A stretch of 56,832 bases of DNA from IMG/VR virus record IMGVR_UViG_3300001533_002366, positions 1 to 56,832 of that record, one strand, 5' to 3'. The stretch is from a virus. This document shows positions 7,815 through 16,545 of this stretch, piece after piece; within the stretch, counting starts at the first letter, position 1, and each line of letters begins with the position of its first letter. Under the pieces are notes generated by a model. It saw nothing but the letters and a program-made list of their open reading frames with translations. It was not told the DNA's origin and made no database searches. The position numbers were made by a program, and so were the translations under genes.

Positions 7815-8474
7815 TTAAACCCATTTATCAAAAAATTCTATTAATTTTGTTTCTACTAATTTGTCAAAATAATTTGGAAGATAACATCTACCATTTAAAC
7901 ATACTAAACCACTTTGTTCTGTCAAAACTCCAGATTCAAATTTCATTTCATTAAAATCAACCACTGCTGACTCATGAGAAGGAAATGATACACTATCATA
8001 GGATACAATAGTTAATGGACCTTTTACAGTATTATACTCATTACCACGTTCGAGTTCTGCTAATCCTCTCATTGAAAATCCAACTCCAGATTTATCTCTT
8101 AAGAGACCTAGAAGAATCTTCCCATTTGGGGTACTACTAGTTTCGATTTCACTTACCAAATGATTTCCTCGAAATTCATAATCTCTTATTATATGAGATA
8201 CATTTGCTAAAAGAACTGTAGTTTGTCTAATTACATCACATTTTTCCTCTCCAGTTGGAATTGGGTGATCTAATTCTCCAAGGAATGCTCTTCTTAACAT
8301 CCTTGATCTACAAGCTTCTATTCCCTCAGAAATTACACTTTTTGGATATAATCTATGATTTTGATTTACTTCATCAACTGTTTGAATTGCACAACGGAAA
8401 ATTGCTTTACCCGGATCATTTTTAATTATCTGGGCTTCTTGAAAAATTGGGCTTTCAATAATAAAAGAGCTCAT
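7815..8474 (-). CDS. Prohead protease, T4 gp21-like
   Basis: 219 residues. This serine protease of the herpesvirus-assemblin/gp21 type matures the prohead by cutting the scaffold and capsid proteins. Visible family marks are N-x-N-H-R-L-Y-P-K near 39-46, GELDHP (about 65-70) with the expected catalytic His, and GVGFSMRGLAELE (about 132-144) with the catalytic Ser in S-M-R-G. The protein has the size of T4 gp21 (212 residues). It lies between the portal region and the scaffold/capsid genes. The start has AGGAGA upstream. Confidence 0.85.
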   Translation of the reverse strand: MSSFIIESPIFQEAQIIKNDPGKAIFRCAIQTVDEVNQNHRLYPKSVISEGIEACRSRMLRRAFLGELDHPIPTGEEKCDVIRQTTVLLANVSHIIRDYEFRGNHLVSEIETSSTPNGKILLGLLRDKSGVGFSMRGLAELERGNEYNTVKGPLTIVSYDSVSFPSHESAVVDFNEMKFESGVLTEQSGLVCLNGRCYLPNYFDKLVETKLIEFFDKWV

Positions 8475-8501
8475 TATACGTAATCTCCTTTTAAAAAAGT
8501 A

Positions 8502-9035
8502 TTATTTATTTTCTTTTTTTTCTTTATCTATATAATATTTAGAAACTACAGAATAGATTACATCTATAAATTTATAAAATAATACAATAATTGTTGTTAA
8601 TTTATCTTTGAATTTATCTAGATTCGAAGATATTAGTTCAAATAGTTCAATAGCTTGTAAAGTATAGTTTCTAACTTTTAATAAATTTATATTACTACTA
8701 TCCGCTAAATGTGACTCTATAGACACAAGTCTTGAGTAAATTTTCTTTAACTCATAGATTCTACCCAAAGTAGTTATATCAAAATCGTTCTTTTCTTCAC
8801 CGCCCATTCCATATCCCATTCCCCCCATTCCACCTGCTTCATCTCCCATTCCACCTGCTTCATCTCCCATTCCACCTGCTTCATCTCCCATTCCACCTGC
8901 TTCATCTCCCATTCCTTCTTCACCACCACCTCCTGTTTCATCCTCACTAGGAGGTGCATCTTCTTCTTGTTCCAACATTATAACCTTAAAAATAGAATCA
9001 AGTTGATTAATAATATTTTTTGTTTTTGTTGTCAT
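8502..9035 (-). CDS. Gly/Met/Asp-repeat protein, possible prohead core component
   Basis: 177 residues, no recognised family. Residues about 35-80 are a low-complexity acidic stretch of perfect GGMGDEA repeats ending GGMGGMGYGMGG. The rest is helical (about 90-175) with a charged Lys tail. It sits between portal and protease, where T4 has the small core proteins gp67/gp68, so a prohead core role is reasonable inference. The GGMG motif also ends the adjacent portal protein, suggesting that the two share an interaction mode or have exchanged sequence. Confidence 0.6.
   Translation of the reverse strand: MTTKTKNIINQLDSIFKVIMLEQEEDAPPSEDETGGGGEEGMGDEAGGMGDEAGGMGDEAGGMGDEAGGMGGMGYGMGGEEKNDFDITTLGRIYELKKIYSRLVSIESHLADSSNINLLKVRNYTLQAIELFELISSNLDKFKDKLTTIIVLFYKFIDVIYSVVSKYYIDKEKKENK
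8826..8909. repeat. 21-bp perfect tandem repeat, four copies
   Basis: CATTCCACCTGCTTCATCTCC occurs four times head to tail with partial copies on either side. It encodes GGMGDEA on the minus strand. Identity at the DNA level implies recent slippage expansion. Confidence 0.95.
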
Positions 9036-9056
9036 TATTTTTATCCTAGAAATTTA

Positions 9057-9067
9057 TATTTTGTTCT
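9057..9067 (-). promoter_or_regulatory. AGAACAAAATA element
   Basis: On the minus strand TATAAT-ATAGAACAAAATA stands 22 bases before the start of the repeat protein gene. The preceding TATAAT resembles a -10 box, which would place initiation at or just before AGAACA. Confidence 0.45.
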
Positions 9068-9076
9068 ATATTATAA

Positions 9077-10939
9077 TTAATATGTTGGCATTCCACCCAT
9101 TCCACCCATTCCTCCTGATTCCTCTTCTTCATTCGTTCCTTTCTCCAAATTCGTTTCAACTTCATATTTTTTAACTTCATCCCAATCAATAGATGAAAGA
9201 TATTTCTTTTTACTATATTCCCTCGGTATTCCAATTCTTTCTAATGTTTCTACTAGTGTTGCTAATTCACCCAAATATCTTGCCTCACGTTCATATTGTA
9301 ATGATTTGGGTGATGGAAGAGAAATAGATACATTATCTAAAATGTTTAGTGATTTTTCTGGTTCTATTATCCCATATACTTTTTCAATTAATTCATTAAT
9401 TTGTTGTGTAAAATATTTTTGATGAGAAACAACAGTCCTTGCAAATAAAATTGATTCTTCACTTAAAGCTGCTTTATTAGATATATTTTCTTCTAATCCA
9501 ATAAAACTCGGAGGTACTTGTAAACCAGCAATAATAGAATCTCTTACATATTTTAACTCATCTACTTTACTTCTAACATCTACATTTCCTTCTGTAAAAC
9601 CTGCTACATCTACATATGCTTTTCCATCTTTAGTGGGAATATATATATCTTCAAATGTACCAATCATGCTAGGAATTGTATCTACTGTACCAAAAGAATC
9701 CAAAGTTATTTTTCTAGAATTAAATGTTCTCTTTAAATCTTCTATTAACTTTCTGGCATCCCTTGGAAGACCCATTTCCACTGATATTTTTCTTTTTTCA
9801 GTAGATCTAGATAACCTTTGAATAGTTAGTGCTGTCTCCAAAGCAATTAACATTTTTGCCGAGAATTGAGCTGAATCAAATATAGATTCTCCATAAGGAA
9901 AGAATTTTGTAGATGGAATTTTAAAATGGACCATTTTATCTGGGGGAACATATCTAACTTTCAGAGATTTGTAGGAATCTTTAGTTGTTATCAGGATTCG
10001 AAGAATATCTTTTATATCATCAGTATTTTTAAGATTATCTAATTTAAGAGTTGGAATTTTCTTCTCTACATTTTGTAATATAGATAAACATAAAGAATTA
10101 ATCATTTCATCTTCAATAGTACCATACGGTGTAGAAATCTCTGGATATGGAAATACTAAATAACCAAAACAAATTGGAACTGTAGAACTTTGAAGTCTTA
10201 CTACCCTTTTTGGTTCATGATATAATAATGAAATATTATTAAGTTTTGTTTCCCCACTTTCTTTCTTAGATTCATCAAAACTTGAATAGTCAATACTTGC
10301 TTTAAGACCGCTATCTGTTATTATATTTTCAATACTGTTTTCTTCACCATTTGCATAATTAATAAGTGTTTCAGAAATCATTGATCTACTCGTAATAGCT
10401 GTTTTATGATCAGCAATTTCGCTAAAGAAATCTCCATATAGTAGAGTATTCTTTACAATCATATCTAAATATGATTCCAATTTCAGTGTTTTAATTACTT
10501 GTTGTACATGTCCCAATTCTGCTTCTGTTTCATCTTTATCTTCCAAAAATGATAGAGGTATGACATTGAGAGATACCTTTGTTATATCATCAGGGGAAAG
10601 AATATTATCTCTAAGAACATTAAGTGCTCTATTACAATAATTAATATTTGCTAAAATTGATTCATATGCTTTATAACGTCTAAGTCGATCTCCTTGACCA
10701 AGAGCTGCTGGACTAGATCCTTGACCTGACATTCCAGTAATACCACCAAGATCTATAGATGACGATATCGCAGATTTAGAAATAATAGTTTTTACAAGTT
10801 CTATATATCCATTACGTCCACTTTGTGTTTTATATGAAGAAATTCCTTTTATTGCATCATTTAATCTATCATCTATTTTTTTCGTAGTAGAACCAACTAC
10901 TGTTCTTTTTAAGTCATCAAATATATCTTTTATACTCAC
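9077..10939 (-). CDS. Portal protein, T4 gp20-like
   Basis: 620 residues. It forms the dodecameric DNA-entry vertex on which the prohead is built. Family-typical segments are the early AYESILANINYCNRALNVLRDNILSPDD, the central KMVHFKIPSTKFFPYGESIFDSA, and the C-terminal VPPSFIGLEENISNKAALSEESILFARTVVSHQ leading to YFTQQINELIEKVYGI. The position at the head of the portal-protease-capsid block fits. The C-terminus is an acidic/Gly-Met tail (GGMGGMGGMPTY) echoing the next gene. The start follows AGGA eight bases upstream. Confidence 0.82.
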   Translation of the reverse strand: MSIKDIFDDLKRTVVGSTTKKIDDRLNDAIKGISSYKTQSGRNGYIELVKTIISKSAISSSIDLGGITGMSGQGSSPAALGQGDRLRRYKAYESILANINYCNRALNVLRDNILSPDDITKVSLNVIPLSFLEDKDETEAELGHVQQVIKTLKLESYLDMIVKNTLLYGDFFSEIADHKTAITSRSMISETLINYANGEENSIENIITDSGLKASIDYSSFDESKKESGETKLNNISLLYHEPKRVVRLQSSTVPICFGYLVFPYPEISTPYGTIEDEMINSLCLSILQNVEKKIPTLKLDNLKNTDDIKDILRILITTKDSYKSLKVRYVPPDKMVHFKIPSTKFFPYGESIFDSAQFSAKMLIALETALTIQRLSRSTEKRKISVEMGLPRDARKLIEDLKRTFNSRKITLDSFGTVDTIPSMIGTFEDIYIPTKDGKAYVDVAGFTEGNVDVRSKVDELKYVRDSIIAGLQVPPSFIGLEENISNKAALSEESILFARTVVSHQKYFTQQINELIEKVYGIIEPEKSLNILDNVSISLPSPKSLQYEREARYLGELATLVETLERIGIPREYSKKKYLSSIDWDEVKKYEVETNLEKGTNEEEESGGMGGMGGMPTY

Positions 10940-10965
10940 AAAAGGAATCCTCCAATCTATTTATA

Positions 10966-11403
10966 CTATGAATTATTTTCTGCCAAATTATCCACTGCTG
11001 TTTTTCTAATTTCGTCGGTTTCAAATCTTGAGTTAAAATATTCAATAACATTAAACATAAGAGTTTCTTCGTCACCGAAAAAGTTTATTAAATTATTGTG
11101 TATAAATGGACCAATCATTCGTAAAAATAATAATCCAAACTGTTTTGAAACATTATTAAATTCCGAATCATTCATTTTTGTAGCTTCTAATGAATATATT
11201 AAAACACTATCTTTGTAAACAATATCATATGCTTTTTCAAGAAAATAATTAAAGAGAGTCAAAGTCTCTTGAGAATTATTAATATTCGCTAACTTTTCCT
11301 TATAATTAATAAACCTGATTAAAAATATAGAAAAACTAACAGAAGAAATAAATAAACAAAATAATGCAGTTATATATATTATTAGATTCATTTTTTTATT
11401 CAT
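10966..11403 (-). CDS. Small membrane protein, unknown
   Basis: 145 residues with one N-terminal transmembrane helix (about 7-30, LIIYITALFCLFISSVSFSIFLI), then a soluble helical domain. It is likely inner-membrane anchored with the C-terminal domain on one face. The start overlaps the stop of the upstream gene. T4 proheads assemble on the membrane with a chaperone (gp40), so a similar job is conceivable but not shown. Confidence 0.55.
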   Translation of the reverse strand: MNKKMNLIIYITALFCLFISSVSFSIFLIRFINYKEKLANINNSQETLTLFNYFLEKAYDIVYKDSVLIYSLEATKMNDSEFNNVSKQFGLLFLRMIGPFIHNNLINFFGDEETLMFNVIEYFNSRFETDEIRKTAVDNLAENNS

Positions 11404-11689
11404 CGGTTATTACACCAACTAATTCCCCCCCTTCAATTGTTGTACTTTGAACTTCTTTGTCTTCTATTGTAACCTTTTTCTCTTCTTTACTTTCTAAATC
11501 TTTTATCACAAATGACAGAATTGATCCTGGTTTTCCCACAAAACACCCAGACGTAGTTTCTATAATAAAAGTATTTGTCATCATAAAAGTTTTAGACAAC
11601 TCTTGAGAATATGAAAATAAATCAGAAGAATCATCATCTATTAATATAACATTTTCTTTTCTTCCCAAGACTATAGTTATTTCCTTCAT
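11396..11689 (-). CDS. Hypothetical protein
   Basis: 97 residues, unrecognised. It is predicted to be mostly beta, beginning MKEITIVLGRKENVILIDDD, with Gly-containing turns and an acidic C-terminus. Eight bases overlap the following gene. It belongs to the head-gene transcription unit. Confidence 0.5.
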   Translation of the reverse strand: MKEITIVLGRKENVILIDDDSSDLFSYSQELSKTFMMTNTFIIETTSGCFVGKPGSILSFVIKDLESKEEKKVTIEDKEVQSTTIEGGELVGVITDE

Positions 11690-11711
11690 TGTTCAATTTC
11701 CTTTAATCTTC

Positions 11712-11987
11712 TTATAATTCTTCAACAATTACATCATGTTCATTAACTTTTATATCCTCTATAATAATATCTATCATTTTCTCTGACTTTTGATTTCCAG
11801 TATTAGATTTATTTATTTCTCTAATTGAATACCTAGAAATTCCCTCACTGTATAACATAACTTTTATCAAATTTAATTGTTTTAAATTAACAGTAGCTTT
11901 TAATGGAGTTCTTACTACCTTATTGTTTATGTATAATACATGGTTTGGTTCTTTTACATAAATTTCAAAATATTGTTTATTAGTCAT
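11712..11987 (-). CDS. Hypothetical protein
   Basis: 91 residues, unrecognised and beta-rich (YFEIYVKEPNHVLYINNKVVRTPLKATVNL). It is compact and soluble with an acidic tail. Like the next gene it could be a small virion or assembly protein. The ribosome-binding site is weak (AAGGGA). Confidence 0.5.
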   Translation of the reverse strand: MTNKQYFEIYVKEPNHVLYINNKVVRTPLKATVNLKQLNLIKVMLYSEGISRYSIREINKSNTGNQKSEKMIDIIIEDIKVNEHDVIVEEL

Positions 11988-11999
11988 ATATTCCCTTAG

Positions 12000-12041
12000 A
12001 ACAAACGATCTTTAATAATATAAAATTAAAGATCGTTTGTT
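12000..12041. terminator. 17-bp perfect inverted repeat between minus-strand genes
   Basis: AACAAACGATCTTTAAT and its complement flank an 8-base AT loop. It is a long perfect dyad after the acidic-protein gene. No T-run follows on the minus strand, so an operator or processing site is also possible. Confidence 0.6.
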
Positions 12042-12067
12042 AAACTCATTATATTAATGTTAATAAA

Positions 12068-12889
12068 TTAAACTTGAATTTTTTCAGAATCTATTTCAAC
12101 TGGTTCCTCTTCTTCTTCCTCATCCTCATCCTCATCCTCATCCTCATCAATTTGTTCACTAAATATCTTAAAAGATTCTTCTACTTCTCCCTCTAATTCC
12201 TTATCTACGTCCAATTCCTCTTCTTCTTCCTCATCCTCATCTTCCTCTTTATCTGCTTGTTCTTTTAATTTGTTTACTTCTTCTTCCTCATCCTCATCCT
12301 CATCCTCATCTTCCTCTTTATCTGCTTGTTCTTTTAATTTGTTTACTTCTTTTTCTGTGACACCTGATCCTTCCCCATCATCTTCTCTATCAGGAATTGC
12401 TTTTTCGTCATCACCAGTTCCAGCTGCTTTTGTTCCAGCGCCCTCATCACCTTCTTCCTCCATTTCAGCTACCAGTTTCTCAATTATAGAATTCTCTATT
12501 TCTGTAGCTTCCGAAACATCTTCTTCTTCCTCTGCATCTTCTAAATCTTTTGTAGCCTTCTTAGGTGTTTCTTCTTGCTCCTGAACTGCTTTTTCTATCT
12601 CTTCCTTTGTCTTTTCAATATCTTCATCTGGAACTTCATCAATATCATTAGATTCAGCAGGTGGAGTATCCACTTCAATAGTAATACCATCGTCATTATC
12701 TTCATTGAAGTAATACCTTTCTAGAATACCTGATGCATCCTTGTGAGTAGGGAGTTCCCCACCACCTTTATATGATACTATTCCATCTACAAACGGACCT
12801 TTCAGATCTACAGTATCTGTAGTATCACCATCAGTCGAACCATTTATAGCTTCTTTCAGTAAGTCTATATATTGTTTTTTTCTTGACAT
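12068..12889 (-). CDS. Acidic low-complexity protein, possible internal scaffold
   Basis: 273 residues, extremely acidic. Residues about 1-85 look foldable (MSRKKQYIDLLKEAINGS, GGGELPTHKDASGILERYYF). The rest is Glu/Asp-rich coiled or disordered sequence, including two copies of VNKLKEQADKEEDEDE. Such charge and length variation are typical of head scaffolds or DNA mimics. Its place just upstream of the head genes favours a scaffold or internal head protein, but this is inference. It has a good GGGAGG ribosome-binding site. Confidence 0.6.
   Translation of the reverse strand: MSRKKQYIDLLKEAINGSTDGDTTDTVDLKGPFVDGIVSYKGGGELPTHKDASGILERYYFNEDNDDGITIEVDTPPAESNDIDEVPDEDIEKTKEEIEKAVQEQEETPKKATKDLEDAEEEEDVSEATEIENSIIEKLVAEMEEEGDEGAGTKAAGTGDDEKAIPDREDDGEGSGVTEKEVNKLKEQADKEEDEDEDEDEEEEVNKLKEQADKEEDEDEEEEEELDVDKELEGEVEESFKIFSEQIDEDEDEDEDEEEEEEPVEIDSEKIQV
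12241..12349. repeat. 40-bp direct repeat, two copies 69 bp apart
   Basis: Positions 12241-12280 and 12310-12349 are identical (CTTCCTCTTTATCTGCTTGT at their left ends). They encode NKLKEQADKEED inside the acidic protein and are separated by a TCCTCA microrepeat. Confidence 0.85.
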
Positions 12890-12936
12890 AATTAAATTCC
12901 TCCCTTATTTACGAATTACTATCCTTTTAAATTTTT

Positions 12937-12946
12937 TATTTGTTCT
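12937..12946 (-). promoter_or_regulatory. AGAACAAATA element
   Basis: Exact AGAACAAATA on the minus strand, 48 bases before the acidic-protein start and followed by an A-rich leader. Confidence 0.5.
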
Positions 12947-12978
12947 GGGGAAAAATACTAATTAACGACGGAACTGTT

Positions 12979-14469
12979 CTAAATTCCCTTTCCCCTTTTT
13001 CCTAATGAAATCATATCACCAGTATCCTCATTTTTTCCCATTGATGAAAATGATAAATTTATAAATTTATACTTATTAAAATCTACTTTAAATTTTAATG
13101 AAACATTTGATTTTCCAGATCTATTTTTACCAACTCTCATATGTACAATACTATCATCTGAAACATCTTTCCCTAAAAGACATACAAAATCAGAATGTTC
13201 AATCTTTTTAATTGATTCACCAACTTGATCTACATTTAATTTTTCTGCTCCATCTATTCTATAAGCTGACCGTCCTAACTGAGTTGCCGTAATTACAGGA
13301 ATATTATATTCTACCGCCAATACTTTTAATGATAATGTTATATGACCTAATTCTAATCTATACATATCATATTTAGTATCAACAGAGAGTAAATCCAAAT
13401 AATCGACATATATTCCTTTTATTGCATCTTTTCCATATTCCATGATTGCATCATCAATGACCATTGCTAAATCTACAGCACTAATTGACATTGCTGGAAA
13501 ATACTTCATTATAATAGTAGCTCCATTTTTTCTTAATTCATCTTTAATTCTACTTTGTATATTAACTTTAGCAGCAATATCCTGTACAGCTTCAGTTGTA
13601 GTCTTATTAAATAGTGGTTGATACGTTCTCATTATTAATGATTCTTCTATTGTATTCTCTAATGTTATATAAATATAAACTTTATTTATCCCATCTTTAT
13701 TTGTTAAATCCATATTATCATTACGAACTAAAGTTGGTTGTAGAGCAGAACGAATAATCATATTATTTATAAGAGTGGATTTCCCTGAACCAGATCCTCC
13801 AGCAACTAAATATAATCTGGATGGTTCAAATCCTCCATGGAGAACTCCATTATCAAGAGTTTTAAAACCAGTAGATGTAGAATTAGACCTATCATATTTC
13901 TTAATAAATGTTTCAATTACTGAATTATAATCATCTTTTGTTAAGTCAATAGATGATACAGATTCAATATTAATAATTCGATTACTTTCTGCAAGATTAG
14001 AATACATCTTTTTAACAACGACTTCATAATCCTCTACTAAATTATCAATAGAATCAAACGAACCATCTTTAATTGATTCTAATAAAGTTTCCATTTCGTC
14101 ATAATTAGAAAATAAAAAGTTTACTTTCTTTCGTAATCTAACTTGCCGAACTAAGCTATCAAGAGTTATATCGTTTAATTTTTCTTTTGATTTCTGTTCC
14201 AGAAATCCTCTATATTGTTTAAATTTTTCACTAAAAGTTACACTATCAAGAATCGAATCTATTTGTTTATTTTCCAAAAACATAGTACAAATTTGCTGTA
14301 AACATTGAGTTTTATTTTTTACGGCAAGTGGTATATCTATCTTTTCCTTATTTTCGTAATATTGAAGGATCGATAGTATATCCCGAAATAATGTTTTATC
14401 CCGTCTAATTTTTGGATTATCTGTTAATATTAAAGAAAAGCAAGAATTCAAAAAGAAATCTGTAATCAT
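12979..14469 (-). CDS. Replicative DNA helicase, DnaB/T4 gp41-like (SF4)
   Basis: 496 residues. This hexameric 5'-3' helicase unwinds the fork ahead of the polymerase. A helical N-terminal domain (about 1-170) precedes a RecA-like core: Walker A GGSGSGKST (224-232), the Walker B-like GIYVDYLDLLS (about 352-362), and the sensor region IPVITATQLGRSAY with ...GESIKKIEHSDFVCLL, typical of the family. The C-terminus has basic residues (VGKNRSGKSN), perhaps the arginine-finger region. It shares a strand and region with the polymerase and primase genes. AAGGAA serves as ribosome-binding site. Confidence 0.85.
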   Translation of the reverse strand: MITDFFLNSCFSLILTDNPKIRRDKTLFRDILSILQYYENKEKIDIPLAVKNKTQCLQQICTMFLENKQIDSILDSVTFSEKFKQYRGFLEQKSKEKLNDITLDSLVRQVRLRKKVNFLFSNYDEMETLLESIKDGSFDSIDNLVEDYEVVVKKMYSNLAESNRIINIESVSSIDLTKDDYNSVIETFIKKYDRSNSTSTGFKTLDNGVLHGGFEPSRLYLVAGGSGSGKSTLINNMIIRSALQPTLVRNDNMDLTNKDGINKVYIYITLENTIEESLIMRTYQPLFNKTTTEAVQDIAAKVNIQSRIKDELRKNGATIIMKYFPAMSISAVDLAMVIDDAIMEYGKDAIKGIYVDYLDLLSVDTKYDMYRLELGHITLSLKVLAVEYNIPVITATQLGRSAYRIDGAEKLNVDQVGESIKKIEHSDFVCLLGKDVSDDSIVHMRVGKNRSGKSNVSLKFKVDFNKYKFINLSFSSMGKNEDTGDMISLGKRGKGI

Positions 14470-14486
14470 ATATTTTATTCCTTCAT

Positions 14487-15872
14487 TTAAATTTTAAATA
14501 ACTTATCATCCATCTGTTCTAATGAAGAAAATTCATCCTTAGCTAAACGTTTCATTACAACATCTTTACAATTATCTTCATCCAATGATGTTAGTAAATC
14601 CATACTACGTCGAACACTTAATGATTTAACCATATGTTTTCTTGATAATTTTCCTTGGTTTAGAATTTTTGTGACTTGATCTAGACGACTAACAAATTCT
14701 CCAAAATCACCACTCTCATAAAATTCATATATTTCTTCAGATGCTCCCTTTAAAAAGTTTTGTACTACACTATAAAAATCTAACATATATAACATAGAAT
14801 AAATTTTTACATCATCATAAAATGTTTTAGTCATGGGATCATATACACCTTTTAAATCAATCTTCTTTAAATTCCATTTATTTGCTAATGTATTTAATAT
14901 CTCACTATAAACATCTATGACTTTTAATTTATTTGAAAACCTAGAATTTAAATTGTTACTTCTAAGGTCTATTTTCTTTAGAAGTCCATTATCAAATAGA
15001 TTTAGATATCTTCCAATCATTAAACCTTTAAAAAGTCCAGAAGAATCATATGAAAATGTTAAATCAATATCATGAACTTTTTTTACATGGAGTTGAAATA
15101 ATTCATAAAAGAATACATCTCTATAACTAGCTCCACCAAGAATGTGGAAATTAAAATGTTTTCTTCCTCGTTCCTTTGCTCTTCTTAATAATGGAACAAG
15201 TGGCAATATATAAAGAATATATGGAATTCTTGTATCAGATGCCATATTTGCAACAATTCCACCAGTTGAAAAGTTTTCAAATTTATCAAACATATCATCA
15301 CTATCCAAAATTTTGGTAAATATATTCCATAAAACTGGACTTCTAAAATGATGAATATAAACCATTTTTTGACGAATATGATCTGGTAAATTTTTTGCAA
15401 GGGTATATGTTTGAAAATTCCAATCCTCTATTTCACCATAATTTTTAAATATTTTACAACCTGGACCTGGTGGTAAATCAAGAACGAATGCTCTATCGAA
15501 TAATTCATATTTTTCATTTAAAAATTGATGATATATTTTAATTAAATTACTTGTTTCATCTCTATTAATTTTTCCAATACTAGCTTGAAATCCTCCACTA
15601 TCTATTATAAATAAAGAATCTTTAAAATAACCAAAATCTCTACACTTCTTTATAAGCTTTCCTTCTTGCTCTACATACTTATCATATGTCTTTTTACCAG
15701 TAAAGTTTTGACCAAATCCATGAAGAAAACCATAACATGTATTACTTAATAAATTCGCTATATCTTCTGTTTTAAAATGATTGTCAAAACTATCTCTTAC
15801 AGTATTATATTGAAAATTATAAAGTAATGTTGCAAGGGTTTCAAAACCCGCTAAAACATATCCCGATTTCAT
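14487..15872 (-). CDS. dpdA: TGT/DpdA-like 7-deazaguanine DNA transglycosylase
   Basis: 461 residues. Members of this tRNA-guanine-transglycosylase relative exchange guanine in DNA for a 7-deazaguanine such as preQ0. Residues 91-96 are DSGGFQ, the family signature with a catalytic Asp. FVLDLPPGPG and FSTGGIVANMASDTR follow, then FHILGGASYRDVFFYELFQLH and DLTFSYDSSG, consistent with the barrel half that carries the second Asp. The four-Cys zinc site of bacterial TGT is not evident, as in phage DpdA. QueE (18156) and QueC (25957) are encoded in the same window and would make its base substrate. The start overlaps the stop of the preceding gene (ATGA). Confidence 0.75.
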   Translation of the reverse strand: MKSGYVLAGFETLATLLYNFQYNTVRDSFDNHFKTEDIANLLSNTCYGFLHGFGQNFTGKKTYDKYVEQEGKLIKKCRDFGYFKDSLFIIDSGGFQASIGKINRDETSNLIKIYHQFLNEKYELFDRAFVLDLPPGPGCKIFKNYGEIEDWNFQTYTLAKNLPDHIRQKMVYIHHFRSPVLWNIFTKILDSDDMFDKFENFSTGGIVANMASDTRIPYILYILPLVPLLRRAKERGRKHFNFHILGGASYRDVFFYELFQLHVKKVHDIDLTFSYDSSGLFKGLMIGRYLNLFDNGLLKKIDLRSNNLNSRFSNKLKVIDVYSEILNTLANKWNLKKIDLKGVYDPMTKTFYDDVKIYSMLYMLDFYSVVQNFLKGASEEIYEFYESGDFGEFVSRLDQVTKILNQGKLSRKHMVKSLSVRRSMDLLTSLDEDNCKDVVMKRLAKDEFSSLEQMDDKLFKI

Positions 15873-16099
15873 TATGCCTCCCTAAATACTCTTGGTTTCA
15901 CACTTATTGTAATGTATCTATTTTCCCCTGGTTCTTTTTCCATAAAACCATCTCTCTGTGTTTCCTTTACATCAACAGATGTAATAAGTTCAAGATCCAT
16001 GTTATCATTTTCCACTACTTCTTTAAAAAACTTTTTTACTATTTTATATACTTGTGCTTTGCGTTTTCGAACTTCTATTATATCTTCTTTGCTTTCCAC
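15872..16099 (-). CDS. Hypothetical protein (GTG start)
   Basis: 75 residues, unrecognised. The N-terminal half is a basic helix (EVRKRKAQVYKIVKKFFKEVV), then a beta segment ending RYITISVKPRVFREA. The GTG start is chosen because AGGGGG is well placed upstream. The gene is coupled to dpdA by ATGA, so it may belong to the DNA-modification unit. Confidence 0.5.
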   Translation of the reverse strand: MESKEDIIEVRKRKAQVYKIVKKFFKEVVENDNMDLELITSVDVKETQRDGFMEKEPGENRYITISVKPRVFREA

Positions 16100-16117
16100 T
16101 CTAATTACCCCCTTTTA

Positions 16118-16127
16118 TATTTGTTCT
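16118..16127 (-). promoter_or_regulatory. AGAACAAATA element
   Basis: Exact AGAACAAATA on the minus strand, 18 bases before the GTG of the small gene ahead of dpdA. TACAAT lies just upstream of it. Confidence 0.5.
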
Positions 16128-16158
16128 TAATAATTGTATTACGTTCATATTTTTTATT

Positions 16159-16545
16159 TTATTCTATTTGACGGATCTGTCGAAATATTGTATTTTCAAG
16201 TGTTCTAACTATATAATGAAGAGATTCTTGTACTCTATCCTCTGGATGAATTTCATTCACTAAACATGTCAAAGGAGCTAATAGTAGTTCAGTCACTTCA
16301 TGAAATGCAGACACCCTAATCATAAATTCTGCTGAGTTAAGATCATAAGTATCATTCCATTCTGTATTTAAGGATATAGCAGCAAATCTATTAGAAACAT
16401 TCCACACTATTGAAGCCCGAGTAAGATTACCATTATCTATAAATTCCCAATTCGTAGAAACATACCAATCTTTTAATCCATAATAATCTAACCAAAACAT
16501 AACCTCTTCTTGAAATAATTTAAAATGCTCTTCCGTTGTTTTCAT
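16159..16545 (-). CDS. Putative metallopeptidase-like phage protein
   Basis: 128 residues. The central SAFHEVTELLLAPL (about 83-96) has the H-E-x-x-E pattern on a hydrophobic helix found in small phage proteins related to SprT/zincin folds. A canonical HExxH is absent, so catalysis is uncertain. The preceding beta segment (RFAAISLNTEW) and the helix after it fit that fold. It overlaps the upstream thymidylate synthase gene by 26 bases. Confidence 0.5.
   Translation of the reverse strand: MKTTEEHFKLFQEEVMFWLDYYGLKDWYVSTNWEFIDNGNLTRASIVWNVSNRFAAISLNTEWNDTYDLNSAEFMIRVSAFHEVTELLLAPLTCLVNEIHPEDRVQESLHYIVRTLENTIFRQIRQIE

Noticed and set aside
8826-8909. 21-bp repeats as iterons or an origin
   Set aside because: They lie in frame inside a coding sequence and match a protein repeat, so slippage in coding DNA explains them.
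12270-12584. Plus-strand poly-serine reading frame
   Set aside because: It is the complement of the Glu/Asp-rich codons of the acidic protein gene.
14487-15872. Cellular-type tRNA-guanine transglycosylase
   Set aside because: The bacterial zinc-site cysteines are not seen and QueE/QueC are phage-encoded, so DpdA is the better reading; not excluded with certainty.
16159-16545. Confident zincin protease
   Set aside because: Only H-E-x-x-E is present, with no second His in the helix, so I kept it as metallopeptidase-like.
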